From assembly GCF_001457635.1 (NCBI RefSeq), contig NZ_LN831051.1, positions 1,364,001 to 1,428,000 on the forward strand: a stretch of DNA of 64,000 nt, written 5' to 3'. Both the position numbers and the translations under genes were made by a program. The notes beneath the pieces were generated by a model that was not told the origin of the DNA, made no database searches, and saw only the letters and a list, made by a program, of their open reading frames with translations. This DNA comes from Streptococcus pneumoniae. Lineage in GTDB: Bacteria > Bacillota > Bacilli > Lactobacillales > Streptococcaceae. This document shows positions 1 through 8,455 of the stretch, one piece after another. Numbering within the stretch: position 1 is the first letter of the stretch; every line of letters begins with the position of its first letter.

Positions 1-54
1 AGTTTATCGTTTCCAGACTCAAACGATGCGACAAACTAGATAAAGGAGTTAATC

Positions 55-276
55 ATGAAGGTAGTAAACTTGTATGATTTGAAACAAATGGGAAATAAAG
101 GTGGTTGTACCATCCAATTGATTCATCACTTTCCTTTTGGTATGGGCTTAGGACATCTCAAAAAAGACTACATTGAATTTAAACGTGTTGGTATCTTTGA
201 TGGGAAAGCAGTAGAAGTTACTCTTCGAGAACCTTATTCGAGAGATCTACTGCAGGTTGTCAAGTCAATAAAGTAA
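55..276 (+). CDS. Hypothetical protein, 73 aa
   Basis: I do not recognise this small protein. It has a clear ribosome-binding site (AAAGGAG) seven bases before the ATG, so it is probably translated. It is soluble-looking, with no signal peptide or membrane segment, and carries a Gly-rich stretch (FPFGMGLGHL) near residue 27. An open frame from the window start runs into it on the same strand, so it may be the last gene of an operon that begins outside the window. No function can be assigned. Confidence 0.5.
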   Translation: MKVVNLYDLKQMGNKGGCTIQLIHHFPFGMGLGHLKKDYIEFKRVGIFDGKAVEVTLREPYSRDLLQVVKSIK

Positions 277-511
277 CTGACACCACGAGTATAATTATTA
301 GAAACGTGGAATCTTATTAAATTTTATAATAAATATATTAAATGAAAAATTATTAGATATAAACTTATGTAATAAAACATTGAGGAAATAATAAAAATCT
401 ATGGGTAATGTTCTGAAAGTACTTTTAGGTTAGGAGAGAAATATAATGATTTTTGAAAATTGATTCAAAAAATAGCGAATTGTAGAAAACGCTTAACAAA
501 TGGTGTATAAT
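277..511. other. AT-rich gene-free stretch
   Basis: I see no convincing ORF, tRNA or strong terminator here. The stretch is very AT-rich and lies between the 73-aa gene and the left end of the decayed IS1381-type element. Confidence 0.5.
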
Positions 512-572
512 AGACTTCCAGCGAAACAAAATATGCTACAATAAACCTATGAATTATAAAGCAACCTTATAC

Positions 573-857
573 TCATCTGTCTTCACAAAGCATTCTAGTC
601 CATCTCCGATTAACGATGGACTTTATCATCTCCTTCTCCAGTCCTTGTATGACATCTTCCAAAGTTCGAAAGGCTTTATTCTTAAATCCACGTTTACGAA
701 TCTCTTTCCACACTTATTCAATGGGGTTCATTTCTGGTGTGTATGGAGGAATAAATGCAAAGCCAATATTAGTCGGAATCTTTAAGGCACTTGATTTATG
801 CCATATAGCATTGTCCATAACGAATAAAAGATAATCATCTGGATAAGCTTGTGAAAG
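573..857 (-). pseudogene. IS630-Spn1-type transposase, C-terminal fragment
   Basis: The minus strand encodes about 95 codons matching the DDE catalytic core of IS630-family transposases: the VMDNAIWHKS block (second Asp) and the PYTPEMNPIE block (final Glu region). An in-frame TAA directly after MNPIE, where VWKEIRKRG follows, breaks the frame. The N-terminal half is absent. The fragment abuts the IS1381 remnant at about 855-860. Confidence 0.8.
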
Positions 858-858
858 C

Positions 859-1122
859 TTGGCTGACAGTGGTTATCAAGGGCTCATGAAGATATATCTT
901 CAAGCACAAACTCCACGTAAATCCAGCAAACTCAAGCCGCTAACAGCTGAAGATAAAGCCTATAACCATGCGCTATCTAAGGAGAGAAGCAAGGTTGAGA
1001 ATATTTTTGCCAAAGTAAAAACGTTTAAAATGTTTTCAACAACCTATCGAAATCATCGTAAACGCTTCGGATTACGAATGAATTTGATTGCTGATATTAT
1101 CAATCATGAACTAGGATTCTAG
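859..1122 (+). pseudogene. IS1381-type (IS5 family) transposase, C-terminal fragment
   Basis: These 87 codons match the end of the IS1381 second ORF. The DSGYQG block near residue 3 and the ERSKVENIFAKVKTF block near residue 42 (the E of the DDE triad lies in such a block in IS5 transposases) are visible. The protein is open to its stop, just inside the right terminal repeat, but the first ORF and most of the second are missing. It is not expected to be active. Confidence 0.8.
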
Positions 1123-1168
1123 TTTTGCAGGAAGTCTAATAAATGTATAAGAAAAAGGAGGAAAAAGG

Positions 1169-1867
1169 ATGTCACAGATTAGCAAAGAAGCCTTGATTGA
1201 GCAAATCAAAGATGGAATCATCGTTTCTTGTCAGGCTCTTCCTCATGAACCGCTTTATACAGAAGCGGGAGGGGTGATTCCCTTGCTGGTCAAAGCGGCT
1301 GAGCAAGGTGGAGCAGTCGGTATCCGAGCAAACAGTGTTCGCGATATCAAGGAAATTAAGGAAGTCACTAAACTTCCAATCATTGGGATTATCAAACGTG
1401 ATTATCCACCTCAGGAACCCTTCATCACGGCTACTATGAAAGAAGTTGATGAATTGGCAGAACTGGACATCGAGGTGATTGCTCTGGATTGTACCAAGCG
1501 TGAACGCTACGATGGTTTGGAAATTCAAGAGTTCATTCGTCAGGTTAAGGAGAAATATCCTAATCAGCTTTTGATGGCTGATACTAGTATCTTCGAAGAA
1601 GGGCTAGCAGCTGTAGAAGCAGGAATTGACTTTGTCGGAACAACCTTATCAGGCTACACATCCTACAGTCCAAAAGTAGACGGTCCAGATTTTGAATTGA
1701 TTAAGAAACTCTGTGATGCCGGTGTAGATGTCATTGCAGAAGGAAAAATTTATACACCAGAACAAGCCAAACAAATCCTTGAATATGGAGTGCGAGGAAT
1801 CGTTGTTGGTGGCGCTATTACTAGACCAAAAGAGATTACAGAACGTTTTGTAGCGGGATTAAAATAG
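1169..1867 (+). CDS. nanE: N-acetylmannosamine-6-phosphate 2-epimerase
   Basis: NanE converts ManNAc-6-phosphate to GlcNAc-6-phosphate in the cytosol, the last dedicated step of sialic acid breakdown. The 232-aa length is normal for this TIM-barrel family. Visible landmarks are Lys76 in GIIKRDY and Glu191 in [10 protein letters not shown] (expected catalytic Lys and Glu), GTTLSGYT at 157-164 and the phosphate-binding GGAITRP at 214-220. A strong AGGAGG site precedes the ATG. It is the first gene of the island operon, 23 bp before the kelch gene. Only an IS remnant and no clear native promoter lies upstream. Confidence 0.93.
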   Translation: MSQISKEALIEQIKDGIIVSCQALPHEPLYTEAGGVIPLLVKAAEQGGAVGIRANSVRDIKEIKEVTKLPIIGIIKRDYPPQEPFITATMKEVDELAELDIEVIALDCTKRERYDGLEIQEFIRQVKEKYPNQLLMADTSIFEEGLAAVEAGIDFVGTTLSGYTSYSPKVDGPDFELIKKLCDAGVDVIAEGKIYTPEQAKQILEYGVRGIVVGGAITRPKEITERFVAGLK

Positions 1868-1890
1868 CATGCCAGAGTAAGAGGTGTAAT

Positions 1891-2814
1891 ATGAAAATTG
1901 ATGTTATAAATCATTTAGACTCACCAGGATTAGCTGGGATGATTTGTAGACGGATTAATAATAGAATTTTAGTTTATGGAGGTAGTTATTTCCCAAATAA
2001 CGATCCTTTAAAAAGTTCAAAAGTTCAATCAAATAAAATTAGAGTTTATGACGGGAAATTTAATCTTCTATTTGAACAAGATGGACAGATTTCTCCAGAT
2101 AAAGGAATAACGATTGAAGTTGAAAATGAAATCTATTACATTCTAGGCTCGAGCATTTATCGTATTACGATTGATGAAAGTGTAGAAGAAATCTGTATCG
2201 GGGATTTTGATTTCCAACTAGAGAGTGGTTATGGTTGTTATTATAATGGCCACTTATTCTTTGGATTTCAGGAAAGTTATCTGTTCAATATTGAGACTAA
2301 AGAACTTTTTAAAAAATCTGACTTCCCAGTTTCTGGTAGAGGACAAGGTTTATCAGTCAAATATCAAAATGAATTGTATTATTTAGGTGGAGCGAACAAT
2401 GAAGCTTATTTAGATGGATACAAATATATTTTTGAAAAAGATAAGTGGGAAAAACTTGAGTTTGAATTACCAAGTTCAGTTTTAGGAGCGTCAAGTATAC
2501 AAATAAATGAAAGTGATTTATTAATCCTTGGTGGCTTTAATGAAATTGCTTATAATAAAGCAGTTATTGATTTAGCAACCCCTGGCTATAGGGAAGAATA
2601 CTTTTCTAAGGGAAGAGATTTCTTTAATTGGAATCGTAGCTTGCGAATACTAGATTTAGAGACAGGTAAGGTCGATATTATTGCAAACGATGAGCGTTTT
2701 GCTCTTTGTGGGGCAGGATTTTTAAAAACTGATAATGGATATTACGTTGTTAGTGGGGAATGTAGCCCAGGAAGACGTACTTCTGACATACTTTTGTTAG
2801 AGGAGGAAATGTAA
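1891..2814 (+). CDS. Kelch-type beta-propeller protein, putative N-acetylneuraminate epimerase (NanM/YjhT-like)
   Basis: The 307-aa protein shows recurring kelch-like segments: VYGGSYFP near residue 28, YLGGANNEAY near 165 and LILGGFNE near 210, each with a Gly-Gly pair followed by hydrophobic strands, consistent with a six-bladed propeller. NanM-family proteins speed interconversion of alpha and beta sialic acid. E. coli NanM is periplasmic; this copy has no signal peptide, so a cytosolic mutarotase role after uptake is inferred. An SD (GAGGTG) precedes the ATG, and the position between nanE and an importer supports a sialic acid role. The exact substrate is unproven. Confidence 0.65.
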   Translation: MKIDVINHLDSPGLAGMICRRINNRILVYGGSYFPNNDPLKSSKVQSNKIRVYDGKFNLLFEQDGQISPDKGITIEVENEIYYILGSSIYRITIDESVEEICIGDFDFQLESGYGCYYNGHLFFGFQESYLFNIETKELFKKSDFPVSGRGQGLSVKYQNELYYLGGANNEAYLDGYKYIFEKDKWEKLEFELPSSVLGASSIQINESDLLILGGFNEIAYNKAVIDLATPGYREEYFSKGRDFFNWNRSLRILDLETGKVDIIANDERFALCGAGFLKTDNGYYVVSGECSPGRRTSDILLLEEEM

Positions 2815-2895
2815 CGAAGAGTTTAAATTTTTAATTACTGCAATACTTACTTAATCACATAAATAATTACTTAATACAAATAAAGGAGTATTAAA

Positions 2896-4524
2896 ATGAA
2901 AAAAATTGTTAAATTAGCTTTAACAGCTGCAGCAGTTTTAATAGCTGTAGTAGGATTGGTTGCTTGTAGTTCGGGAAGCAAAAAATCTGATTCTTCAGAG
3001 TCTGGAAAAGAAAAAGTATTCTATTTATCAGGTTTGCTTCAAGGAACTGGAGATCGTATCCCTTACGTTTGGCAAAATGGTGATGGTTTAGTTCCATATT
3101 TGTTATACCGTACACTGTTAATGGCAGATTCAAAATATGAAAAATCAACTCCAGATTTAGCTAAAGATTGGAAAAAATCTGATGATGAAAAAACTTATGA
3201 ATTTACACTTAAAGATGGGTTGAAATGGTCTGATGGAGAAGCTTTGACAGCTTCCGATGTGGAATTCAGTGTTAAATTAGCATTGAAAGCTTCAGTAATT
3301 AATGGAATTTTCCCTTCAACATTCACAAAAATTGAAGGAGCTAAAGATTTCAAAGACGATAAAGCAGATAAAATTTCTGGTCTTACAGTTGATGGAAATA
3401 AAGTAACATTTAAACTTACTGCTCCAGTTGGTAACTTTGAGCAAATGATGACTCAATTCTTTATTCTTCCAAAACATAAATTAGAGTCTGAAAATCCTCT
3501 TGAATTAAATAATAGCTCATTTTGGACAGCTCCTGTTACAAGCGGTATGTACAAAGTAAAAGAAATTAGTGCAGGTAATTTCTTAGAGTATGACAAAAAT
3601 GAAAACTATGAAAATGAAAAACCAAAATTTGATAAAGTAGTATTCAACTATATTTCAGATCCAGTTTTAGCATTGCAAGATGGTAAATCATACTTCTATT
3701 CAACAAACAAACCTCAAGAAATTAGTCAGTTGGATGCTGTATCTACTTTAACTAAAAAACCAATTGATATACTATTCTATCGCTACTTTATCGCTAACTT
3801 AGCAGGTGTTGAAGGTAATGGAGATTCCTTGATTGCTAATCCTAAAGTTAGAGAAGCTATTCTATATGCAATTAATCGTGATGAATTAGCTAAATCTGTA
3901 TTTAGTGGAATTGCAGATGTTAATAATACTGGTGTTCCTTCAAGCTTAGAAGCTCATCTGAAATCAGCAAATAAATTTGAATATAATCCAGAAAAAGCAA
4001 AACAACTTCTTAAAGAAGCTAAATACGATAATAGCAGAAATCTAATTTTAGCTTATTACTATAAAGATCAAGCCTCTCAAGATTTCATGCAAGCAGTAAG
4101 TTATCAATTGAATGAGGTTGGAATCAAGAACGAAGTTGTCCAAATTACTTCTGATGCAACAACAGGATTGTTCAAAACACGTAAATATGACCTAGCTTAT
4201 AAAGGATTATCATCATTTGGTTATGAAACTTGGTATGGTGAATATAGTTCAACAAATACTAACTTTAAAAATATTACAAATGGCGAAACAAGTTTTGATG
4301 AGTTGAGCAAAAAATTGTCTGAAACTTCTGATGTAAAAGAAAGAAACAAAATTTTAGCAAGTCTACAAAAATTAGAACAAGAAAAACTATTGAAGTTAAA
4401 CTTATTCACATTTAAAAACTTCTTGTATTTAAATACTGAAAAAGTTTTAATTCCTGACGATGTTCAATTTGGTAATCCATTCTATAAATTTGATTACAAA
4501 TTCGAAAAATGGGATGCTAAATAA
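2896..4524 (+). CDS. ABC transporter substrate-binding lipoprotein, SBP family 5 (peptide/nickel type)
   Basis: This 542-aa protein starts with a lipoprotein signal peptide: basic MKK, a hydrophobic run to residue 23, then the lipobox LVAC with Cys24 as the expected lipidation site, followed by a Ser/Lys-rich linker. The mature part reads like DppA/OppA proteins, with KDWKKSDDEKTYEFTLKDG-like and LKWSDGEALTASDV segments near residues 92-125. It should sit on the outer face of the membrane and feed the permease pair downstream. With nanE, NanM-like and lyase genes in the cluster, a sialic acid ligand is the leading guess, but the family mostly binds peptides. Confidence 0.85.
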   Translation: MKKIVKLALTAAAVLIAVVGLVACSSGSKKSDSSESGKEKVFYLSGLLQGTGDRIPYVWQNGDGLVPYLLYRTLLMADSKYEKSTPDLAKDWKKSDDEKTYEFTLKDGLKWSDGEALTASDVEFSVKLALKASVINGIFPSTFTKIEGAKDFKDDKADKISGLTVDGNKVTFKLTAPVGNFEQMMTQFFILPKHKLESENPLELNNSSFWTAPVTSGMYKVKEISAGNFLEYDKNENYENEKPKFDKVVFNYISDPVLALQDGKSYFYSTNKPQEISQLDAVSTLTKKPIDILFYRYFIANLAGVEGNGDSLIANPKVREAILYAINRDELAKSVFSGIADVNNTGVPSSLEAHLKSANKFEYNPEKAKQLLKEAKYDNSRNLILAYYYKDQASQDFMQAVSYQLNEVGIKNEVVQITSDATTGLFKTRKYDLAYKGLSSFGYETWYGEYSSTNTNFKNITNGETSFDELSKKLSETSDVKERNKILASLQKLEQEKLLKLNLFTFKNFLYLNTEKVLIPDDVQFGNPFYKFDYKFEKWDAK

Positions 4525-4632
4525 AATCGTTTAAAATTATCAGTGATTAAGTTTGATAATCTTTTAGGAGTGTAGAGATGCTGTTTATTGAATCATGTAT
4601 CTCTCACTCTTGTTTTTTCAGGAGAAATTAAA

Positions 4633-5583
4633 ATGAAAAAATATATTCTAAAAAAAGTATTATTCATGATTCCTATGTTGTTGATTATTAGCTTTTTAGT
4701 ATTCATTGCACTAGATTTAACACCAGCAGATCCATTGACATATATGGTATCTCCAGATATGGCTAGTAGTGCAGAACAAATCGAAAAGCTAAGACAGCAA
4801 TTAGGTTTAAATGATCCAGTATTAGTTCGCTATGGAAGATGGCTTTGGCAATTACTCCATGGTGATTTTGGATACAGTATTGTAAATGGTAACCCAATTT
4901 CCAAAATTGTAGGACAAGCATTGCCTGCAACTTTTGAATTAGCTTTTGTGTCATTAATTATTTCAACAATTGTTGGTATTGTAATTGGGGTTATATCAGC
5001 CGTTAAACAAAATGGTATTATCGATAATGTTGCTCGTTTTCTAGCTGTTATCGGAACTGCGATTCCACAATTTTTCTTTGGTATTTTAATTTTAAACTTC
5101 TTTGCAATTCAGTTAAGAATTTTACCTATTGGTGGTAGATTTACCAGTGGAGATTTTACATTTATTAATAGAGTTGAACACTTAATTCTACCAGTAATGG
5201 CTATGTCAATTGCATTGGTAGCCGCTTTAATGAGATACACACGTAATTCTATGTTGGATGTTTTTAATGCAGATTATGTTAAAACAGCTCGTGCAAAAGG
5301 TGTTCCTGAATGGAAAGTTTATTTTAAACACATATTTAGAAATGCTATGCGACCAATTTTAGTGTTATTGATTTTCCGTCTACCAATGTTAATTGGTGGA
5401 TCAGTAATTATCGAGAGTGTCTTTTCTTGGCCTGGAATTGGTTCTATCATCCTATCTAGTGTAACAGCAGGTGACTATCCTGTAATTATGATTACCACAT
5501 TAATGATTTCTGTCGTAGTGTTATTTGCTAGTCTACTTGTAGATATTATGGCTGCAATATTAGACCCACGTATTCGTTATTAG
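4633..5583 (+). CDS. ABC transporter permease, DppB/OppB type
   Basis: This inner-membrane permease is about 316 aa. The ATG at 4633 is chosen because AGGAGA lies seven bases upstream and the N-terminus then reads MKKYILKKVLFMIP, typical for DppB; a longer in-frame start at 4588 lacks a site. Six hydrophobic segments are visible. The cytoplasmic EAA-type loop is at about residues 213-240 (DYVKTARAKGVPEWKVYFKH). It pairs with the next gene to form the channel. The stop is 16 bp before that gene. Confidence 0.9.
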   Translation: MKKYILKKVLFMIPMLLIISFLVFIALDLTPADPLTYMVSPDMASSAEQIEKLRQQLGLNDPVLVRYGRWLWQLLHGDFGYSIVNGNPISKIVGQALPATFELAFVSLIISTIVGIVIGVISAVKQNGIIDNVARFLAVIGTAIPQFFFGILILNFFAIQLRILPIGGRFTSGDFTFINRVEHLILPVMAMSIALVAALMRYTRNSMLDVFNADYVKTARAKGVPEWKVYFKHIFRNAMRPILVLLIFRLPMLIGGSVIIESVFSWPGIGSIILSSVTAGDYPVIMITTLMISVVVLFASLLVDIMAAILDPRIRY

Positions 5584-5599
5584 GAAGGAGGTCAATGTT

Positions 5600-6451
5600 A
5601 TGAAACCTATGCCTTTATGGAAAAGAAATTTGAAAAAATTCTATAATAACAAATTGGCCTTTATCGGCTTTATATGCTTCATGCTAATTCTATTAGCATG
5701 TATTCTAGCACCTTTATTGACAACCTATTCTCCAGATGTTGTTGATTTAGGATCTATGAACCGTCCTCCTTCAGCAAAACACATTCTGGGAACAGATAAA
5801 CTAGGTCGTGACGTATTTGCTCGAATCCTATATGGTGGTCGAGTTTCAATTCAAGTAGGGATGTATGGAGCGATTTGTGGAGCGGTTATTGGTACTGTAC
5901 TTGGTGGTATTGCTGGATATTTTGGTGGGAAAATTGATGCTCTTCTAGTTCGTCTAGCAGAATTATTCTTAACATTCCCGAATATGATTGTCATTCTCTT
6001 GCTTTCAAGTATTTTTGGACAAGGTGTATTCAATCTTATCTTCGTATTCTCAGTAATGGGTTGGATGACAACGTTCCGAATGGTTCGTAATGAGTTCATG
6101 TCTTTGAAACAAGAAACATATGTGGATGTATGTAGAGCTTTTGGTTTTTCTGACAGTCGAATTATCTTTAATAATATTTTAAGAAATGCTATCTCACCAG
6201 TAATTGTATCGTTGTCTTTAAACGTTGCTGGTTTCATTCTCAGTGAGGCAGGTCTTAGTTTCTTAGGAGTAGGTGTTCCTTCTGATATTCCTACTTGGGG
6301 AAATATCATAAATGCTGCCAAAACAGCCGATGTTATTAAAAATAGTTGGTGGCTGTGGTTAGTTCCAGGGTCAATCATTACTCTTTTCGTTCTTTCTATC
6401 AACTTTATTGGTGATGGATTACGAGATATAATGGATCCGAAACAACAGTAG
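5600..6451 (+). CDS. ABC transporter permease, DppC/OppC type
   Basis: This 283-aa permease begins with the basic N-terminus usual for DppC proteins, then the first membrane helix near residues 17-37 and the signature GTDKLGRDVFARILYGGR near 63-80. The EAA loop (ETYVDVCRAFGFSDSRI) is near residue 173. A strong AAGGAGG lies before the ATG. It forms the second half of the translocation channel and is followed 12 bp later by the ATPase gene. Confidence 0.9.
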   Translation: MKPMPLWKRNLKKFYNNKLAFIGFICFMLILLACILAPLLTTYSPDVVDLGSMNRPPSAKHILGTDKLGRDVFARILYGGRVSIQVGMYGAICGAVIGTVLGGIAGYFGGKIDALLVRLAELFLTFPNMIVILLLSSIFGQGVFNLIFVFSVMGWMTTFRMVRNEFMSLKQETYVDVCRAFGFSDSRIIFNNILRNAISPVIVSLSLNVAGFILSEAGLSFLGVGVPSDIPTWGNIINAAKTADVIKNSWWLWLVPGSIITLFVLSINFIGDGLRDIMDPKQQ

Positions 6452-6463
6452 GAGGTTGACAAA

Positions 6464-8446
6464 ATGAATCAAACAGTTTTAGATGTAAAAAACTTAAAAA
6501 CTGAATTCATCACTGATAAAAAAGCATTTCCGATTATTAAAGATGTAAACTTCACTTTGGAAAGAGGGAAAGTTTTAGGGATTGTTGGTGAATCTGGATG
6601 CGGTAAGAGTGTAACAGTGAATACAGTGTTAAACTTATTACCTAAAAATGGACGCATTGCTGAAGGTGAAATCACATATTTCGATGAAGATAAGCCGATA
6701 GAGCTTCAAAAATTAAAGCAATATGGTAAAGAATTTCGAAAGTTACGTGGTGAAAACATATCAATGATTTTCCAAGATCCAATGTCTGCATTGAATCCAG
6801 TATATACAATTGGTAATCAAATTACTGAAGTCCTTCATGAACATTATGACATTTCTAAAGAGGAGGCAAATAAACGTGCTATAGAAATGTTAGAAAAACT
6901 TGGAATTCATAATGCTGCAGAACGCATGAATGACTATCCACACCAATTTAGTGGAGGGCAGCGTCAAAGAATAGTCATAGCGATTGCAATGGTATGTAAT
7001 CCAGATATTCTAATTGCAGATGAACCAACAACTGCCCTTGATGTAACAATCCAAGCACAAATACTTGATTTACTTGATGATTTACGTAAAGAGCATGGAA
7101 CTTCTATTATCTTAATTACTCACGATTTAGGCGTTATTGCTCAAATTGCGGATGAAGTTGCAGTGATGTATGCTGGTGAAGTCGTTGAAGTTGGAACTGT
7201 AGCTCAGATCTTTGATCAACCTAAACACCCGTATACTCGTTCTCTATTAAGATCTATTCCTAATCCTGAAAATATGGATAAAAAGCTACATGTTATCCAG
7301 GGGAGCGTACCTTCAATTTCTGAAATATCTGAAAAAGGATGCAGATTCGCAAATCGTATTCCATGGTTAGAAAAAGAACATCATGAAGAAGAACCTCAAT
7401 TGCATGATTTAGGTGACGGACATTTTGTAAGGTGTTCTTGCTATAAACATTTCTTTTTCGAAGATAAGGAAGAAGAAACATTAGCGGAAAAACATGTAGG
7501 TAATGTTGTTTTAGAAGTAAAAAATATTAAAAAGTACTACTATCCTAAGAAACAACTATTCAAGCCACTAGGTTCTCCGTTGAAAGCACTTGATGACGTA
7601 TCTCTAGAGTTAAGAAAAGGAACTACTATTGGTATCGTAGGAGAGTCTGGAAGCGGTAAGAGTACGATTGCGAAATCATTAATGAAACTCCATGAGATTA
7701 CAGATGGTGAAATCAATATTGATTTGAATGGGAAAACTCAAAATATTTATGGAATTAAACGTAAGGAAGATTTGGATTTCCGTAAGAAAGTTCAAATGGT
7801 ATTCCAAGATCCTTATGCATCATTGAACCCAACTAAGAAAATTTATAATTCATTTGATGAACCGATGATTGTCCATAATATTGGAAACAAAGAGGAACGC
7901 TTTGAACGTATGAAAGAATCCTTGAAGATGGTAAACGTGCCAGTTGAGTACTTGGAGCGTTATCCTCATGAATTTTCAGGCGGACAACGTCAACGTTTAT
8001 GTATTGCTCGTGCCCTTTGTATGAAACCAGAAATTTTAATTTTAGATGAACCTGTTTCAGCATTAGATCTATCTGTACAAGCGCAAGTTTTGAATTATCT
8101 TGTTGAAATCCAAAATAAAGAAGATTTGACTTATGTATTTATTTCTCATGACCTAGGTGTTGTGAAATACATGTGTGACTATCTATATGTTATTCATAAA
8201 GGACGTATTGTAGAAGCTGGTTCTCGAGAAGATATCTACAATAACCCAATGCATATTTACACTAAAAAACTATTAGCTGCTATTCCAGAAGTTGATTATC
8301 ACTTCAAAGAGGCATTGGCAACAAAACGTAAAGAAAATGAAGTTGAATTTAAAGCACAGTACCATGAATTTTATGATGAAGATGGCCGTGCTTATGATCT
8401 TAAGCAGGTTTCACCAACACATTTTGTAGCGTTAAAACCAGAATAG
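6464..8446 (+). CDS. ABC transporter double-ATPase protein (DppD-DppF fusion type)
   Basis: The 660-aa protein contains two complete nucleotide-binding domains in one chain. Domain 1 has Walker A GESGCGKS at 42-49, signature FSGGQRQRI near 165 and Walker B ILIADEPTTALD near 186. Domain 2 has Walker A GESGSGKS near 393, signature FSGGQRQRL near 507 and Walker B ILILDEPVSALD near 527. Between them lies the oligopeptide-transporter C-terminal region with Cys residues (GCRF near 291, RCSCYKH near 325). One fused protein replaces the usual two ATPase genes, an arrangement I recall for the SatABCD sialic acid importer of Haemophilus ducreyi. AGGAGG precedes the ATG. Confidence 0.9.
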   Translation: MNQTVLDVKNLKTEFITDKKAFPIIKDVNFTLERGKVLGIVGESGCGKSVTVNTVLNLLPKNGRIAEGEITYFDEDKPIELQKLKQYGKEFRKLRGENISMIFQDPMSALNPVYTIGNQITEVLHEHYDISKEEANKRAIEMLEKLGIHNAAERMNDYPHQFSGGQRQRIVIAIAMVCNPDILIADEPTTALDVTIQAQILDLLDDLRKEHGTSIILITHDLGVIAQIADEVAVMYAGEVVEVGTVAQIFDQPKHPYTRSLLRSIPNPENMDKKLHVIQGSVPSISEISEKGCRFANRIPWLEKEHHEEEPQLHDLGDGHFVRCSCYKHFFFEDKEEETLAEKHVGNVVLEVKNIKKYYYPKKQLFKPLGSPLKALDDVSLELRKGTTIGIVGESGSGKSTIAKSLMKLHEITDGEINIDLNGKTQNIYGIKRKEDLDFRKKVQMVFQDPYASLNPTKKIYNSFDEPMIVHNIGNKEERFERMKESLKMVNVPVEYLERYPHEFSGGQRQRLCIARALCMKPEILILDEPVSALDLSVQAQVLNYLVEIQNKEDLTYVFISHDLGVVKYMCDYLYVIHKGRIVEAGSREDIYNNPMHIYTKKLLAAIPEVDYHFKEALATKRKENEVEFKAQYHEFYDEDGRAYDLKQVSPTHFVALKPE

Positions 8447-8455
8447 GTGGTAAAT

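Larger units (their letters stand above)
512..1137. mobile_element. Decayed IS1381-type element (IS5 family) carrying an IS630 fragment
   Basis: The left end AGACTTCCAGCGAAAC (512-527) and the right end GTTTTGCAGGAAGTCT (1122-1137) are inverted copies of each other with two mismatches. Both are flanked by AAT, which fits a 3-bp target duplication of the IS5/IS427 group. The interior holds only the C-terminal end of an IS1381-type transposase (plus strand) fused to the C-terminal end of an IS630-Spn1-type transposase (minus strand). The element is therefore rearranged and cannot move by itself. Its right end lies 31 bp before nanE. Confidence 0.75.

Noticed and set aside
1..54. Possible end of an upstream CDS
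   Set aside because: Two frames are open to a stop within 75 bases and nothing identifies which, if either, is coding.
549..834. Two plus-strand ORFs of 78 and 72 codons
   Set aside because: They are the reverse strand of an IS630-type transposase fragment.
5851..6462. 203-codon ORF on the minus strand
   Set aside because: It lies inside the DppC-type permease gene, has no ribosome site and reads as a shadow frame.
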